Assembly: GCF_003385515.1 (NCBI RefSeq) | Contig: NZ_QNVT01000017.1 | Span: 62,001 to 126,000 of the forward strand | DNA from: Chryseobacterium pennae | GTDB lineage: Bacteria; Bacteroidota; Bacteroidia; Flavobacteriales; Weeksellaceae | Direction of reading: 5' to 3' | DNA: 64,000 nucleotides | Shown here: positions 31,200 to 40,065 of the stretch, in pieces | Position numbering within the stretch: position 1 is the first letter of the stretch | Layout: each line of letters begins with the position of its first letter | The notes under the pieces: model-generated | The model's database searches: none | Told to the model about the DNA's origin: nothing | The model's input: the letters and a program-made list of their open reading frames with translations, nothing else | Position numbers and translations under genes: made by a program

Positions 31200-33569
31200 C
31201 TATGCTATAACCTGGTCTATAAACGGCTTTAAATACTGATAATACATTTCTTCCATCGTTTTCACTTTCAATAAGTTCTGTTCCGGAAGATAATATTCTG
31301 ATCCGCCAAATTCTGTCTGAGTTGCCAGCGCAAGAAATCCATAGGTTGTAGTCGGAATGTAAAACTCCTCTATTCCTTTGTTACTGCTTCTGAATGTCAG
31401 CATCCCACGGGAATCTGTGATGACCTCACTTCCGTCAGGGAAGGTATATTTATTTTTATTCTGTTCTGCAAAAACCCTGATCTCGTATCTGTTTTTGTAA
31501 AGGTTCAGGGTATTCTCATATACACTGCTTATTTCACATCCTGAAAAAACAAAGTTATCATGCACGTTAATCCCGATCTTATTAAAGTTACCGATAATTT
31601 TCAATCCGCTTCGGTTCAGTTTGGCGACTTCAGTCTCTACTTTTGCTGTATTTTTGTCTATATCCCTGTATTTGTTATCAAAAGGTTCTACAGAAGTATT
31701 TCCTTCTATATTTATCTTATATAACTGAGGATTAGCTGCCTGATGAAGATAAAAGCTTTGATCAAAATAGATCAGTTCATAAGCATCGGAGATATTTAGT
31801 CCCGTGATATTCTGATCGGAATACTCTCCTGTATTCAGATTAAGCTTGGATATTAATTTTTTAGCAGGCTGATACTGACAGATAATAAAGTGGTGCTGCT
31901 TATTTTTTGCCAGTGCAAACTGTCCGGTTGGCTTTACAGAAATGTCTTCAAACATCACTTCGCAACCATGGTAAGTCTTATAGTAATCATAAGAGTTCCT
32001 GTCATAATAATTATCCGAAAGATAGGTTTTCAGTAATTGCTTTTTTGAACTTAGTATAAAAAACTCTCCTTCATATAAAAACTGTGCAATCTTACTAACA
32101 GGTGTTGGGAAAAGGATTGGATAATTCAACGGAAGATTGGTTTTCTTTCCGCTCGAATTATTTACTGTCATTTTCTGCTGTGGCGGATTGGCCCACAGTT
32201 CATGGAGGGGAAGTTTTATTTTCTGGATATGTTTCCTTGTCCCTTTATGGTGTTTGTAAAAATTAATTTCTCCATCTGACGTGGTGGTCACCAAAAACTT
32301 AAGCCTGTCTCTGTTCTGATGAACTACTCTCAGAATATTTTCATCTTCAAGATTCTCCTGATGAGTGATGAAAAATACTTCAATATCTTTTTGAGAATAT
32401 TCTTCATTAAAAAACTTTTCCAATGCTTCTGAAACTTCCAGCACCGGACCTACCTGATTAAGGTTTTCAATCACCATTTCCACTTTATTCAAGGAAATAG
32501 GAATGGCTGCCTGTCCCAAAGCCATCACTGTACATTCTGAATGGGCTTTCGGATGTTTAATGATGGCAATGGCTGATGCAAATGCCAGCACTTTTGGAGT
32601 TCCCCAGTTTCTCAGGGAAGTATCAATGAGAATAATTCTTTCAAAAATATTTTCTTCAGGTGGAATTTCTCTTTGAATGTATAAAGCTTCATTATTGGCT
32701 ACACGGCTCATGAATACATCGTCTTCATTGGCAAACTCAGACAGAAGCATTCTATGAAAATCTCCTTTATTGGTCATATCAGAAATTCCTCCGATAGGTT
32801 GTTCTCCAGGGGAAAGATGACGCATCGGAATTTTCAGTCCACTCCAGATTCTTTTGATAAGGCTTCCTACCTGGAATGTTTTGGGTTCTTCTATCAGTTC
32901 TCTGATAAAGTCTTTATCTGTATCTGCAGTAGCTTCTTCCTCTACAACCTCATCATCCAGTTCCGGTTCTTCAATGAGCCCTTTCATAGCATCAATGATG
33001 GATTGTACAGTTGGAAATTTTTTGTTGAGATCCATTGCCACCAGATCTTTATTTAAAACAGATGGGCCTGCATGTTGTTTTTCTGCACTTACAGACAGAT
33101 CCTGTGGCATTCTGGCATAAATCTTCAAATACGTTTTAGCCTGTGAAGAAGATATTCTGTTGTGACTATCTTTAAACAAAGTCTGCAACAGGATAATCTT
33201 ATTTTGCTTCTGTTTATAAACTTTCGGAAGTGCTTTTATCTTTTCAAGAAATTCGATTTCTCTTTCTGCATTGAATTCAAAATTTCCACTACTGTAAAAA
33301 TCCGTAGTATATCTTAAAGGGCCTGCAAAATCTGTATAACCATCCTGCATTGCATATAAAACCATAAGTAAAGCACCAAACGGCGGCCATCCCTGATCAC
33401 AAAGCTCTTTCAGTATCTCCATGATATAAGGTCTATAAGCAATAGCTCCTACTCCCGGTATGGAGAGGAGGTTATTGTCGTTATATCCGGAATCTCCGGG
33501 AATATCTTCATCGGTTTTCCATTCCCAGAAGTAATTTTCATAGGATTGGAAATAAGCCTTTAATTCCAT
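31200..33569 (-). CDS. vWA plus beta-propeller protein of a MoxR ternary system
   Basis: 789 residues. Residues 1-220 are helical; about 285-450 look like a vWA-type fold with IILIDTSLRNWG in the MIDAS place (DTSLR rather than DxSxS, so metal binding may be altered). From about 480 to the end, repeating beta strands with YDY/YLH turns suggest a beta-propeller, the bpX part of these systems. In MoxR-vWA-bpX ternary systems the ATPase remodels the vWA partner and the propeller is thought to recognise an invader or target. It overlaps the next upstream gene by 10 bases. Confidence 0.72.
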   Translation of the reverse strand: MELKAYFQSYENYFWEWKTDEDIPGDSGYNDNNLLSIPGVGAIAYRPYIMEILKELCDQGWPPFGALLMVLYAMQDGYTDFAGPLRYTTDFYSSGNFEFNAEREIEFLEKIKALPKVYKQKQNKIILLQTLFKDSHNRISSSQAKTYLKIYARMPQDLSVSAEKQHAGPSVLNKDLVAMDLNKKFPTVQSIIDAMKGLIEEPELDDEVVEEEATADTDKDFIRELIEEPKTFQVGSLIKRIWSGLKIPMRHLSPGEQPIGGISDMTNKGDFHRMLLSEFANEDDVFMSRVANNEALYIQREIPPEENIFERIILIDTSLRNWGTPKVLAFASAIAIIKHPKAHSECTVMALGQAAIPISLNKVEMVIENLNQVGPVLEVSEALEKFFNEEYSQKDIEVFFITHQENLEDENILRVVHQNRDRLKFLVTTTSDGEINFYKHHKGTRKHIQKIKLPLHELWANPPQQKMTVNNSSGKKTNLPLNYPILFPTPVSKIAQFLYEGEFFILSSKKQLLKTYLSDNYYDRNSYDYYKTYHGCEVMFEDISVKPTGQFALAKNKQHHFIICQYQPAKKLISKLNLNTGEYSDQNITGLNISDAYELIYFDQSFYLHQAANPQLYKINIEGNTSVEPFDNKYRDIDKNTAKVETEVAKLNRSGLKIIGNFNKIGINVHDNFVFSGCEISSVYENTLNLYKNRYEIRVFAEQNKNKYTFPDGSEVITDSRGMLTFRSSNKGIEEFYIPTTTYGFLALATQTEFGGSEYYLPEQNLLKVKTMEEMYYQYLKPFIDQVIA

Positions 33570-34303
33570 TCTCTTGATTTTTCGGTAAGACGGAATGAGC
33601 TTACAGATAATGGCCGGAAATCTGTGTTTTTTATTACAAGATAATTTCCGTTCTCATCCCATAAAAGCCATCCATCTGACATTTTATTATATTTCTGCTG
33701 TAAGAATGTACTCAGATTTTTAAACTCAAAATCATAACCGGAAGGCAAAAGATGCCCGTCTTTAGCCCAATATGTTTTTCCCGGAAGACTTAATAATGGA
33801 GTTCCTAAAAAAAGAGCTTTCTCTCCCATCACAGTCCATTCTATTTTCTCCAGTCTGAATTTTGGCAATGCTGCAATACTATCTTTTATATCCTCTATAT
33901 CACTCAACAAACCTATTACGGAATGTTCTTCATCACTTTCCTTTAATCTGATCTGAACTTTTTCACTGATTCCGAAATAGTTTTGATTGGATGCAGGAAA
34001 AGTAAGCCGTAATGCCTTATCAATAGACATCCAAAGCAATGCTGTTCTCATTTTTTTACTGGGAACCAATGCTTCTTTTTTAAATAGCAGGCCATCGCGG
34101 AATTCGTACAGCAAAAGGTTAGGCAACTGATGAAGCTCTGAGGCTACAACCTGTTCTTCAGTAAAACCTTTGAGCCATATGGTTTCATCCTCCGTTGCGA
34201 TCTGAACATTCTTCCAGTCTCTGATAGAGCCCAGATAGTCCTGATCGGCATGGGGAAGTTCTGCCCAAAATTCTTTTATAGGGTCTGAAGAATTTTCTGC
34301 CAT
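33560..34303 (-). CDS. bpX-family accessory protein
   Basis: 247 residues, no signal or membrane segment. It alternates short beta strands with aspartate-rich turns (LLYEFRDGLLFKKEALVPSKK; GWLLWDENGNYLVIKN) and ends in a basic tail. Its 5' end overlaps the MoxR gene by 28 bases and its 3' end the vWA gene by 10, so all three are produced together. I place it in the bpX accessory group by position and general fold; no motif proves it. Confidence 0.6.
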   Translation of the reverse strand: MAENSSDPIKEFWAELPHADQDYLGSIRDWKNVQIATEDETIWLKGFTEEQVVASELHQLPNLLLYEFRDGLLFKKEALVPSKKMRTALLWMSIDKALRLTFPASNQNYFGISEKVQIRLKESDEEHSVIGLLSDIEDIKDSIAALPKFRLEKIEWTVMGEKALFLGTPLLSLPGKTYWAKDGHLLPSGYDFEFKNLSTFLQQKYNKMSDGWLLWDENGNYLVIKNTDFRPLSVSSFRLTEKSREWN

Positions 34304-35409
34304 AAGCTTTCAATTTCCTGCTGAATATATTGTTTTTGTTCCGGGTTTCTAATCCAGTCGCAGCGGGTCTGCAGGTATCTCAGTTTATCTTTGATCACGT
34401 TTTGCTCTTCAAAGCTTAGCTGACCCTGATTCCATTTATCCACAAGGATTTTCACATCTTTCATCACCTCTTCCGAATTGGGCGTTTTGTTATGCATAGC
34501 TTGTGGATGAGAATCCGGATGATCGTCTTTCTCAATAGTTCGGTTGACGATCCCTTCCAGTGTTTCAATCTGCTCCTCTGTATCCCAGATATGCTTTAAC
34601 ACCCAAAGGTCTGAACGAACGGCTTCGTTTCTTCCACAAATTAATGCACTTGCAGCAATGAGGTTCTGAAGTTTCACAGCTCTACGGTCCGAAATAGCAA
34701 TTCCTGTGTTTCGCAGACTCATGATGGTATTCAGATATACTTCATAAATAGGTTTTAAATCTACCGTTCTGCACAGGTTCTGCAATTCTCTGATCTCATT
34801 GGCATGAATTTCCGGTACTTCTGTTTCTTCTTCATTTTCCAGCTTTCTTCCAGCTAAAAGTACCTGTTGCAGAAGTTCCGGATTGACATAATCTACATTG
34901 ATTCTTACCAGAAAACGATCGAATAACGCATTCAGAGCTTCATCTTCCGGAAGAACATTACTTGCTCCTACAAACATCAAAGCGGGTAGATGTTTGGTTT
35001 CTTTTCCTCTTTTGAATACTTTTTCGTTAAGTGCCATCAAAAGTGAATTCAAAATCGCGGAATTGGCATTGAAGATCTCATCCAGGAAAACCATGGAAGC
35101 TTCAGGCATCATTCCTTCGGTATTGGTAAGAAGTTCTCCTTCTTTTAATTTTCTGATATCAAAAGGACCGAATATCTCATTGGGTTCTGTAAAACGGGTC
35201 AATAGATATTCAAAATTCTTTCCGTCCTTTACGGTCTTTGCCAATGTTCTTACAATGGCTGACTTCGCTGTTCCCGGGGGACCATATAAAAAGGCATTTT
35301 CTCTGGCCAAAAGACAGATTCCCAGAAGGTCTACAACGTCATTTTTACCTACAAAAGTATCTTTTACGTAGTTCAGGACCGTATTAAGTTTATTAATATT
35401 CTGCGTCAT
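34276..35409 (-). CDS. MoxR-type AAA+ ATPase
   Basis: 377 residues. Walker A GPPGTAKSAI at about 39-48, Walker B MVFLDEIFNAN near 107-117, sensor 1 FVGASNVLPED near 147, and the MoxR pre-sensor insert. The last 90 residues are helical and extend past the usual MoxR end. MoxR ATPases act as chaperones for vWA partners; here the vWA protein is two genes downstream. It overlaps the flanking genes by 4 and 28 bases, typical of a tightly coupled operon. Confidence 0.9.
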   Translation of the reverse strand: MTQNINKLNTVLNYVKDTFVGKNDVVDLLGICLLARENAFLYGPPGTAKSAIVRTLAKTVKDGKNFEYLLTRFTEPNEIFGPFDIRKLKEGELLTNTEGMMPEASMVFLDEIFNANSAILNSLLMALNEKVFKRGKETKHLPALMFVGASNVLPEDEALNALFDRFLVRINVDYVNPELLQQVLLAGRKLENEEETEVPEIHANEIRELQNLCRTVDLKPIYEVYLNTIMSLRNTGIAISDRRAVKLQNLIAASALICGRNEAVRSDLWVLKHIWDTEEQIETLEGIVNRTIEKDDHPDSHPQAMHNKTPNSEEVMKDVKILVDKWNQGQLSFEEQNVIKDKLRYLQTRCDWIRNPEQKQYIQQEIESLWQKILQTL

Positions 35410-36056
35410 TGATTTTCTTCAGTTATTATTTTTAATTCTCTCCAGAATGCATCTTTGTACATTCCAAATTCTGAAATAAGCAATTTATTGATGAACGGAA
35501 TTTCCGCCAGTCTGTAATCTTTTTTTTCAACAATTCTCTCCAGATATAATTTCCGGTAGGTTTTATCTTTCAGTTCTTCTTCCCAGTTCATCCCTTTCAG
35601 ATCAAGTTCATACCCGACTCCTGAATAATGGAACTCTGTAAGGATATCTTCAAGCATTTTAAGGAGTGTATCTTCCGGATCTACTGAATTCAGGGCCATC
35701 ATCACATCGGGTAGGAACCTTAATGATAAATCGGCTGACAGCATAGAGGAAATGTCTTTTGTCCCTTTAAATGTTGGAATAAAATTTTCCAGATTGTCAG
35801 CCGTATTTTCCCTTATCAAATACAGTTGTGCACTATGATAGAGTATTTTTGCGGCCCAGACAGCTGTTGATGTATTACAGATAAGTTGATCAGACAGAAA
35901 TTCAAGCCTTTCTTTTTCAAACTCTGCTTCAAAATATACCTCTGCCTCCGCCTCTTCTTTTGGGGAGATGTTCCGGATGTTCGAAAAAAGAGTAATACAT
36001 TCATTCTTCCTTAGCAGAAAGAGAGTGTCTAAGAATGGTGATTTGGTTTCCATCAT
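35406..36056 (-). CDS. Helical first-gene protein of the MoxR-vWA cassette
   Basis: 216 residues, all helical (SPKEEAEAEVYFEAEFEKER; TAVWAAKILYHSAQLYLIRE), acidic, no membrane segment. It is the first gene of the operon, overlaps the MoxR start by 4 bases (ATGA) and is unknown outside this type of cassette as far as I can tell. It may be the bpX-system helical partner of MoxR. Confidence 0.65.
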   Translation of the reverse strand: MMETKSPFLDTLFLLRKNECITLFSNIRNISPKEEAEAEVYFEAEFEKERLEFLSDQLICNTSTAVWAAKILYHSAQLYLIRENTADNLENFIPTFKGTKDISSMLSADLSLRFLPDVMMALNSVDPEDTLLKMLEDILTEFHYSGVGYELDLKGMNWEEELKDKTYRKLYLERIVEKKDYRLAEIPFINKLLISEFGMYKDAFWRELKIITEENQ

Positions 36057-36472
36057 ATAACAAAAATAGAATTATTTCGTTGAGAATAAAATTTTTAAAG
36101 AAAGGATTGATATTAAATTATGCTGATGATGAAAAAATGCCGTTTTTATGTTTGATAATGCAGAGATTTCACTTTTAAAACCGGGTTATCTTGGAAAACG
36201 CAAGGGTGCGAGTTTTTCCATTTTGATATGTTTTTAAGGCGCCAGGATTTTATCTGCGATAAAATTTGTGAGTGTTTAGTTTATTGCCGTGAATTCACGA
36301 ATGATTTTATTCGTGAATTCGTTGCATAAAACAGTCTACTTGCTGAAAATTTTGGATTTTCCTGTATCTTAAAAGCAGTATATTATTTAAAATCTTTGTA
36401 CCCTTGCGTTTATAACAATAGAGGTTTTATAAAAAGAGATTGCTTCGTCGCCAGCGCTCCTGTAGTGACGGA
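36057..36472. repeat. Intergenic region with dispersed repeat and palindrome
   Basis: No ORF I can support. It contains the hairpin GAATTCACGAAT, GATTTT, ATTCGTGAATTC (36292-36321) and sequences of Chryseobacterium-repeat type (CGCAAGGGTGCGAG near 36199; ACCCTTGCGTTTATAACAAT near 36402, an inverted partner). The two ends suggest one element bounded by inverted GCAAGGGT/ACCCTTGC. Confidence 0.55.
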
Positions 36473-36862
36473 TTAGGCTACTATTTCAATAATATTGTTT
36501 TCCGGATCCAGGATGACGCTTTCATAATATCCGTCACCTGTTGTCCTGGGTTCACTAGCGATCGTATACCCATCTTTTCTTAAAGTCTCTGTAAGCTCGT
36601 TTACTTTTTCTTTGCTTCCTGCAGAGAATGCAAGATGGATGATTCCAAACTGTTGAAATTCATAGGAATTTTTATTTTCTATAAGGTCTGGCCTGGTCAT
36701 GATTTCGAGACGGCTCCCGTTATCAAAACTTAGAAAGTAGGATTGAAAATTTTTGACAGGATTATTATATTTTCCATTGGAAACGGCTCCAAAATATTTT
36801 TCATAAAATACTCTGGATCTTTCAAGGTCTTTTACCCAGACTGCAACATGTTCTATTTTCAT
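36473..36862 (-). CDS. VOC-family protein
   Basis: 129 residues. HVAVWVKDLERSRVFYEKYF at the start and SVILDPENNIIEIVA at the end are the paired half-sites of the vicinal oxygen chelate fold; His5, His76 (GIIHLAF) and Glu126 are possible metal ligands. Similar to lyase or dioxygenase-like VOC proteins of unknown substrate. Single gene on its own. Confidence 0.82.
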   Translation of the reverse strand: MKIEHVAVWVKDLERSRVFYEKYFGAVSNGKYNNPVKNFQSYFLSFDNGSRLEIMTRPDLIENKNSYEFQQFGIIHLAFSAGSKEKVNELTETLRKDGYTIASEPRTTGDGYYESVILDPENNIIEIVA

Positions 36863-37113
36863 TTTTAAAATTTTAAGAATATTAATAATTGCAAAAGTAG
36901 CTGCCGGAACTATGGCATGTCCGCTCTCTGTTATTCTATCTTTGTTCTGTATTTACTGATTTTATTTTTTTACCCTAAAGAAATAAAGTTTCAAAATCTC
37001 ACCTTCAAAGTCCGTAAACAAAGTATTTATTTACAACAAATTATACATTATTTTCTGATAAACCAGCTTTATCATTTCACTTTCCACAATGATAAGGTCA
37101 ATATAAAAGTTAT

Positions 37114-37121
37114 TATATTTG
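37114..37121 (+). promoter_or_regulatory. Promoter -7 box of deoD
   Basis: TATATTTG, a perfect TAnnTTTG, 19 bases before the deoD ATG. Confidence 0.55.
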
Positions 37122-37140
37122 TGCCATTCAAAATAAAGTT

Positions 37141-37851
37141 ATGAGTATTCACATCAGTGCTAAAAAAGGAGAAATTGCTAAAGTAGTATTGCAGCCGGGG
37201 GATCCGCTTCGTGCACAGTATATTGCTGAAAATTATTTAGAAAATGCAAAACTGGTAAGCAAAACCAGAGGTATCTTTTATTATACAGGTCTTTACAAAG
37301 GTAAGGAGATTACTGTAGGAGCCAGCGGAATGGGATTCCCTAGTATCGGGATCTATTCTTTTGAGTTATATACAGAATATGAAGTAGATACGATCATCAG
37401 AATCGGAACATGTGGGGCTTACAATACAGACCTTAAGCTTTTTGATATTTTAAATATTGAAAATGCTGCCAGCGAAAGTACCTATGCTAAATTTGCATGG
37501 GGAATTGAAGAAGACCTCCTTCCTCACCAGGGAAATATCTTCAATACGATCAATGAAACGTCTAAAGAACTGTCTCTAGATGCTAAAGCAATCAATATCC
37601 ACAGTAGTGATATTTTCTACAGAAAAGATCCTAACACTCCAGAGATTGCTACAAGATACAACTGTCCTGCGGTAGAAATGGAAGCTTTCGGATTGTTTGC
37701 AAATGCTCAGCACTTAGGTAAAAATGCTGCGACTATTCTTACAGTAACTGACATTATCCCAACTCATGAGAAAATTTCTGCTGACGAAAGAGAAACAGCT
37801 TTGAAACCAATGATGGAACTGGCATTAGAGTCTGCAATCAAAAGTTTATAA
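37141..37851 (+). CDS. deoD: Purine-nucleoside phosphorylase, DeoD type
   Basis: 236 residues, the standard length. PGDPLRAQYIAENYL (phosphate loop) near 20, GASGMGFPSIGIYSFELY near 61, a central RIGTCGAY, and AVEMEAFGLF near 177-186 (the Met-Glu of the ribose site) identify a hexameric DeoD enzyme that splits purine nucleosides to base and ribose-1-phosphate. Single gene with its own promoter and a terminator 25 bases past the stop. Confidence 0.95.
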   Translation: MSIHISAKKGEIAKVVLQPGDPLRAQYIAENYLENAKLVSKTRGIFYYTGLYKGKEITVGASGMGFPSIGIYSFELYTEYEVDTIIRIGTCGAYNTDLKLFDILNIENAASESTYAKFAWGIEEDLLPHQGNIFNTINETSKELSLDAKAINIHSSDIFYRKDPNTPEIATRYNCPAVEMEAFGLFANAQHLGKNAATILTVTDIIPTHEKISADERETALKPMMELALESAIKSL

Positions 37852-37876
37852 GAAAAGGCTGCCTTTTCAACAATAT

Positions 37877-37913
37877 AAAAAAAGAGCTTTACTGTATCAG
37901 TAGAGCTCTTTTT
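37877..37913. terminator. Bidirectional terminator between deoD and the TatD gene
   Basis: AAAGAGCTTTACTG, TAT, CAGTAGAGCTCTTT with one mismatch, flanked by A and T runs. Confidence 0.85.
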
Positions 37914-38698
37914 CATAGTCTGAAAAAATTCCTGGCGGTTTCTGTGGTTTCGTCTGCAACTTCAGAAATGCTGATCTTCTTCAGTTGGGCAATGGTCTGT
38001 GCCACATAAGGGAGAAAGGAGGGTTCATTTCGTCTGTTCTGCATTCTCGGCATATTCTTCGGAAGCATGAATGGTGCATCTGTTTCAATCATCATTCTGT
38101 CCAGAGGAACATATCGGATCACTTCTTCTAAATGTTTAAATCTTTTCTCATCGCTGATGGCTCCGGTAAATCCGAGATAAAATCCCTTGTCCAGATATGT
38201 TTTTGCTTCATCCAGGGTTCCTGTAAAGCAGTGTACGACGGCTTTCGGTAACTTCGAAAGATAATCATCCGTTATTTCATTAAACCTTTTAAAAGCAGAT
38301 CTTTCATGAAGGAAAAGAGGTTTATCAACTTCTATTGCCAGTTCCAGCTGAGCCTTATAGCATTTCTCCTGAACAGGTCTTGGTGAGAAATCACGATCGA
38401 AATCCAATCCGCACTCACCTACTGAAATGACATGCTCCTTCTTCAACAGTTTTCTAAGCTCATTCATACTTTCATGATTAAAAGATTTTGCATCATGCGG
38501 ATGAATTCCCGCTGTTGAAAATAAGACATCAGGATAATCTTCTGCTATTTCCGCTGATTCTTTACTTCCACGGATGCTTGTTCCAGTGAGGATCATATAG
38601 TCTACTCCATTATCTAAAGCACGGTTAATGATTTCTTCGTGTTCATTGTAGAACTGTTTATTGGTTAAATTGATACCAATATCAATGTATGTATTCAT
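37913..38698 (-). CDS. TatD-family metal-dependent hydrolase
   Basis: 261 residues from the ATG at 38698; the ORF extends upstream to 38860 but only across a dispersed repeat. Motifs are YIDIGINLTN (in place of HxH, as in some TatD proteins), SVGECGLDFDRD near 90 and ETDAPFMLPKN near 210. TatD enzymes are 3'-5' exonucleases of DNA and RNA with an amidohydrolase fold. The usual first-strand HCH is replaced by DIGIN. Confidence 0.85.
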   Translation of the reverse strand: MNTYIDIGINLTNKQFYNEHEEIINRALDNGVDYMILTGTSIRGSKESAEIAEDYPDVLFSTAGIHPHDAKSFNHESMNELRKLLKKEHVISVGECGLDFDRDFSPRPVQEKCYKAQLELAIEVDKPLFLHERSAFKRFNEITDDYLSKLPKAVVHCFTGTLDEAKTYLDKGFYLGFTGAISDEKRFKHLEEVIRYVPLDRMMIETDAPFMLPKNMPRMQNRRNEPSFLPYVAQTIAQLKKISISEVADETTETARNFFRL

Positions 38699-38727
38699 TT
38701 GTTTTAAGATTTTTGTGTTATTATTAG

Positions 38728-38882
38728 GCTGAAAGATGGGAGTTGTAAGATGGAGGTTATGAAGGTCATAAAAAATGGCTATTATTTTTTTATTGCTATT
38801 AATATTTATTTTACCGTGGACCTCAGTAATCATATGATTACAAACAACTTCCAGCTTCACTCTTCCATCTTCCAGCCTCTTA
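38728..38882. repeat. GGAAGATGGAAGTT-family element, about 150 bp
   Basis: Left end GAAAGATGGGAGTTGTAAGAT and right end ACTTCCAGCTTCACTCTTCCA are imperfect inverses; the interior is AT-rich without ORFs. This is the arrangement of a small MITE-like element. Confidence 0.6.
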
Positions 38883-38896
38883 TTTGAAACTAGTTA

Positions 38897-39955
38897 TTAT
38901 TTTGTCCGGGTTACAATTTCCCAGTTTTCGTTTTGGTTAGGATTAGATTCTTTTGTCATGACCAGTCTGAAATTGAGTTCGCCTTTATTTTTATTGCTGA
39001 AGATATTAAAGGACAGGTTTCCTACGTTGATGTTATCTTCAGACATCTTATGATTCAGATAATAGTTCTGAATAACGGAAAGGTCTTTCTGAAGAATGGG
39101 ACTTGTATTTTTAGCTAAAAAATTCAGGAACTGATTGGCTTTTTCTCCAATGGATTTTGAACTTGTGTCTGCTGTTTTATAGGTACCTTCAAAAATAATC
39201 TCCAGATTATCACATCCGGACAGTTCTGCTGAAGCTTTAAAACCATCAGAAGCATATTTTTCCTCTATTGTTTCCGTATAATTATGCCTGTCGATACTTC
39301 TGTGGTGTTCCGAATCTGGATTAAAGATTTTTTTATCTTTCCATTTAGCCAACGTACAGCTGGTGAGATAAGATTCTTCGAAAACATTTCCGTCTTTGTA
39401 AACAAAAGAAAGATCTGTAGATTCAAGGCTGTCTGTCGGTTTATTGTAGGAACGGTAGTTCTGCTGTGCTGTTGCTTTCAGTTTTCCGCCTTCATAGGAG
39501 ATTCCATCCAGAATATTGTATGAAAATGGAGCTGATTCCTGTATTTCATGTTTTTCACTGATCTTATGGTCTTTTCCCATAATGATATATAAAATCTCGG
39601 AATTGGTGTTGGCATTTCCACCCAGCATTCCTTCGGAATTTCTTTCTATGATATAGTCTGTAATTCCATCATTATTAAAATCATCAGAAGCTATTTTATG
39701 AAAGGTCACTGTATATGGATCATCATCATTGCGGAAGGAAACAATATAATTTTTATAATCTATTTCTTCAGGTTTTTCATCACCCACTTCTTCATCCAGT
39801 AATACTTTCAGAATGTCAAAGTTTTTTTGTGATTCTGAAACAGGAACAGGTTTTACGGTCGCTAATGAATCTTTCTTCCCAACAGGTTTTCCGTTTTCTT
39901 TTCCTTTGCAGGAGAACAATGCCAATGTGACTATTGAAAGTAAAATATATTTCAT
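38897..39955 (-). CDS. Lipoprotein of unknown function
   Basis: 352 residues from the ATG at 39955, chosen because MKYILLSIVTLALFSCKGK is a signal peptide with lipobox LFSC; the longer ORF to 40027 runs over the tRNA-like element. The mature part has NDDGITDYIIERNSEG, like an FG-GAP or calcium-type Asp loop, and alternating beta strands. Probably anchored in the outer membrane. It lies 35 bases downstream of the tRNA-like element at 39990. Confidence 0.75.
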   Translation of the reverse strand: MKYILLSIVTLALFSCKGKENGKPVGKKDSLATVKPVPVSESQKNFDILKVLLDEEVGDEKPEEIDYKNYIVSFRNDDDPYTVTFHKIASDDFNNDGITDYIIERNSEGMLGGNANTNSEILYIIMGKDHKISEKHEIQESAPFSYNILDGISYEGGKLKATAQQNYRSYNKPTDSLESTDLSFVYKDGNVFEESYLTSCTLAKWKDKKIFNPDSEHHRSIDRHNYTETIEEKYASDGFKASAELSGCDNLEIIFEGTYKTADTSSKSIGEKANQFLNFLAKNTSPILQKDLSVIQNYYLNHKMSEDNINVGNLSFNIFSNKNKGELNFRLVMTKESNPNQNENWEIVTRTK

Positions 39956-39989
39956 AAGATGTGATGTATAGGTTTTATTTATTTTAAAA

Positions 39990-40060
39990 AGAAACAGACA
40001 GGGATCGAACCTGTGACTCTCCATCATTCTGGTATGCTTTTCCGATTAAGCTACTGTTTC
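39990..40060 (-). tRNA. tRNA-like element with a six-base anticodon loop
   Basis: 71 nt. Acceptor GAAACAG/CTGTTTC (7 bp perfect), D arm GCTT/AAGC, T arm ACAGG-TTCGATC-CCTGT, discriminator T. The best anticodon arm is TACCA-GAATGA-TGGAG, giving a loop of six bases and no standard anticodon. It lies 5 bases past the stop of the solenoid gene in an operon with the Ro-type operator. Non-decoding tRNA mimic or decayed tRNA. Confidence 0.6.
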
Positions 40061-40065
40061 TTATT

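Noticed and set aside
38699..38860. N-terminal extension of the TatD protein
   Set aside because: The extra 54 codons lie in a dispersed inverted repeat and are absent from the TatD fold.
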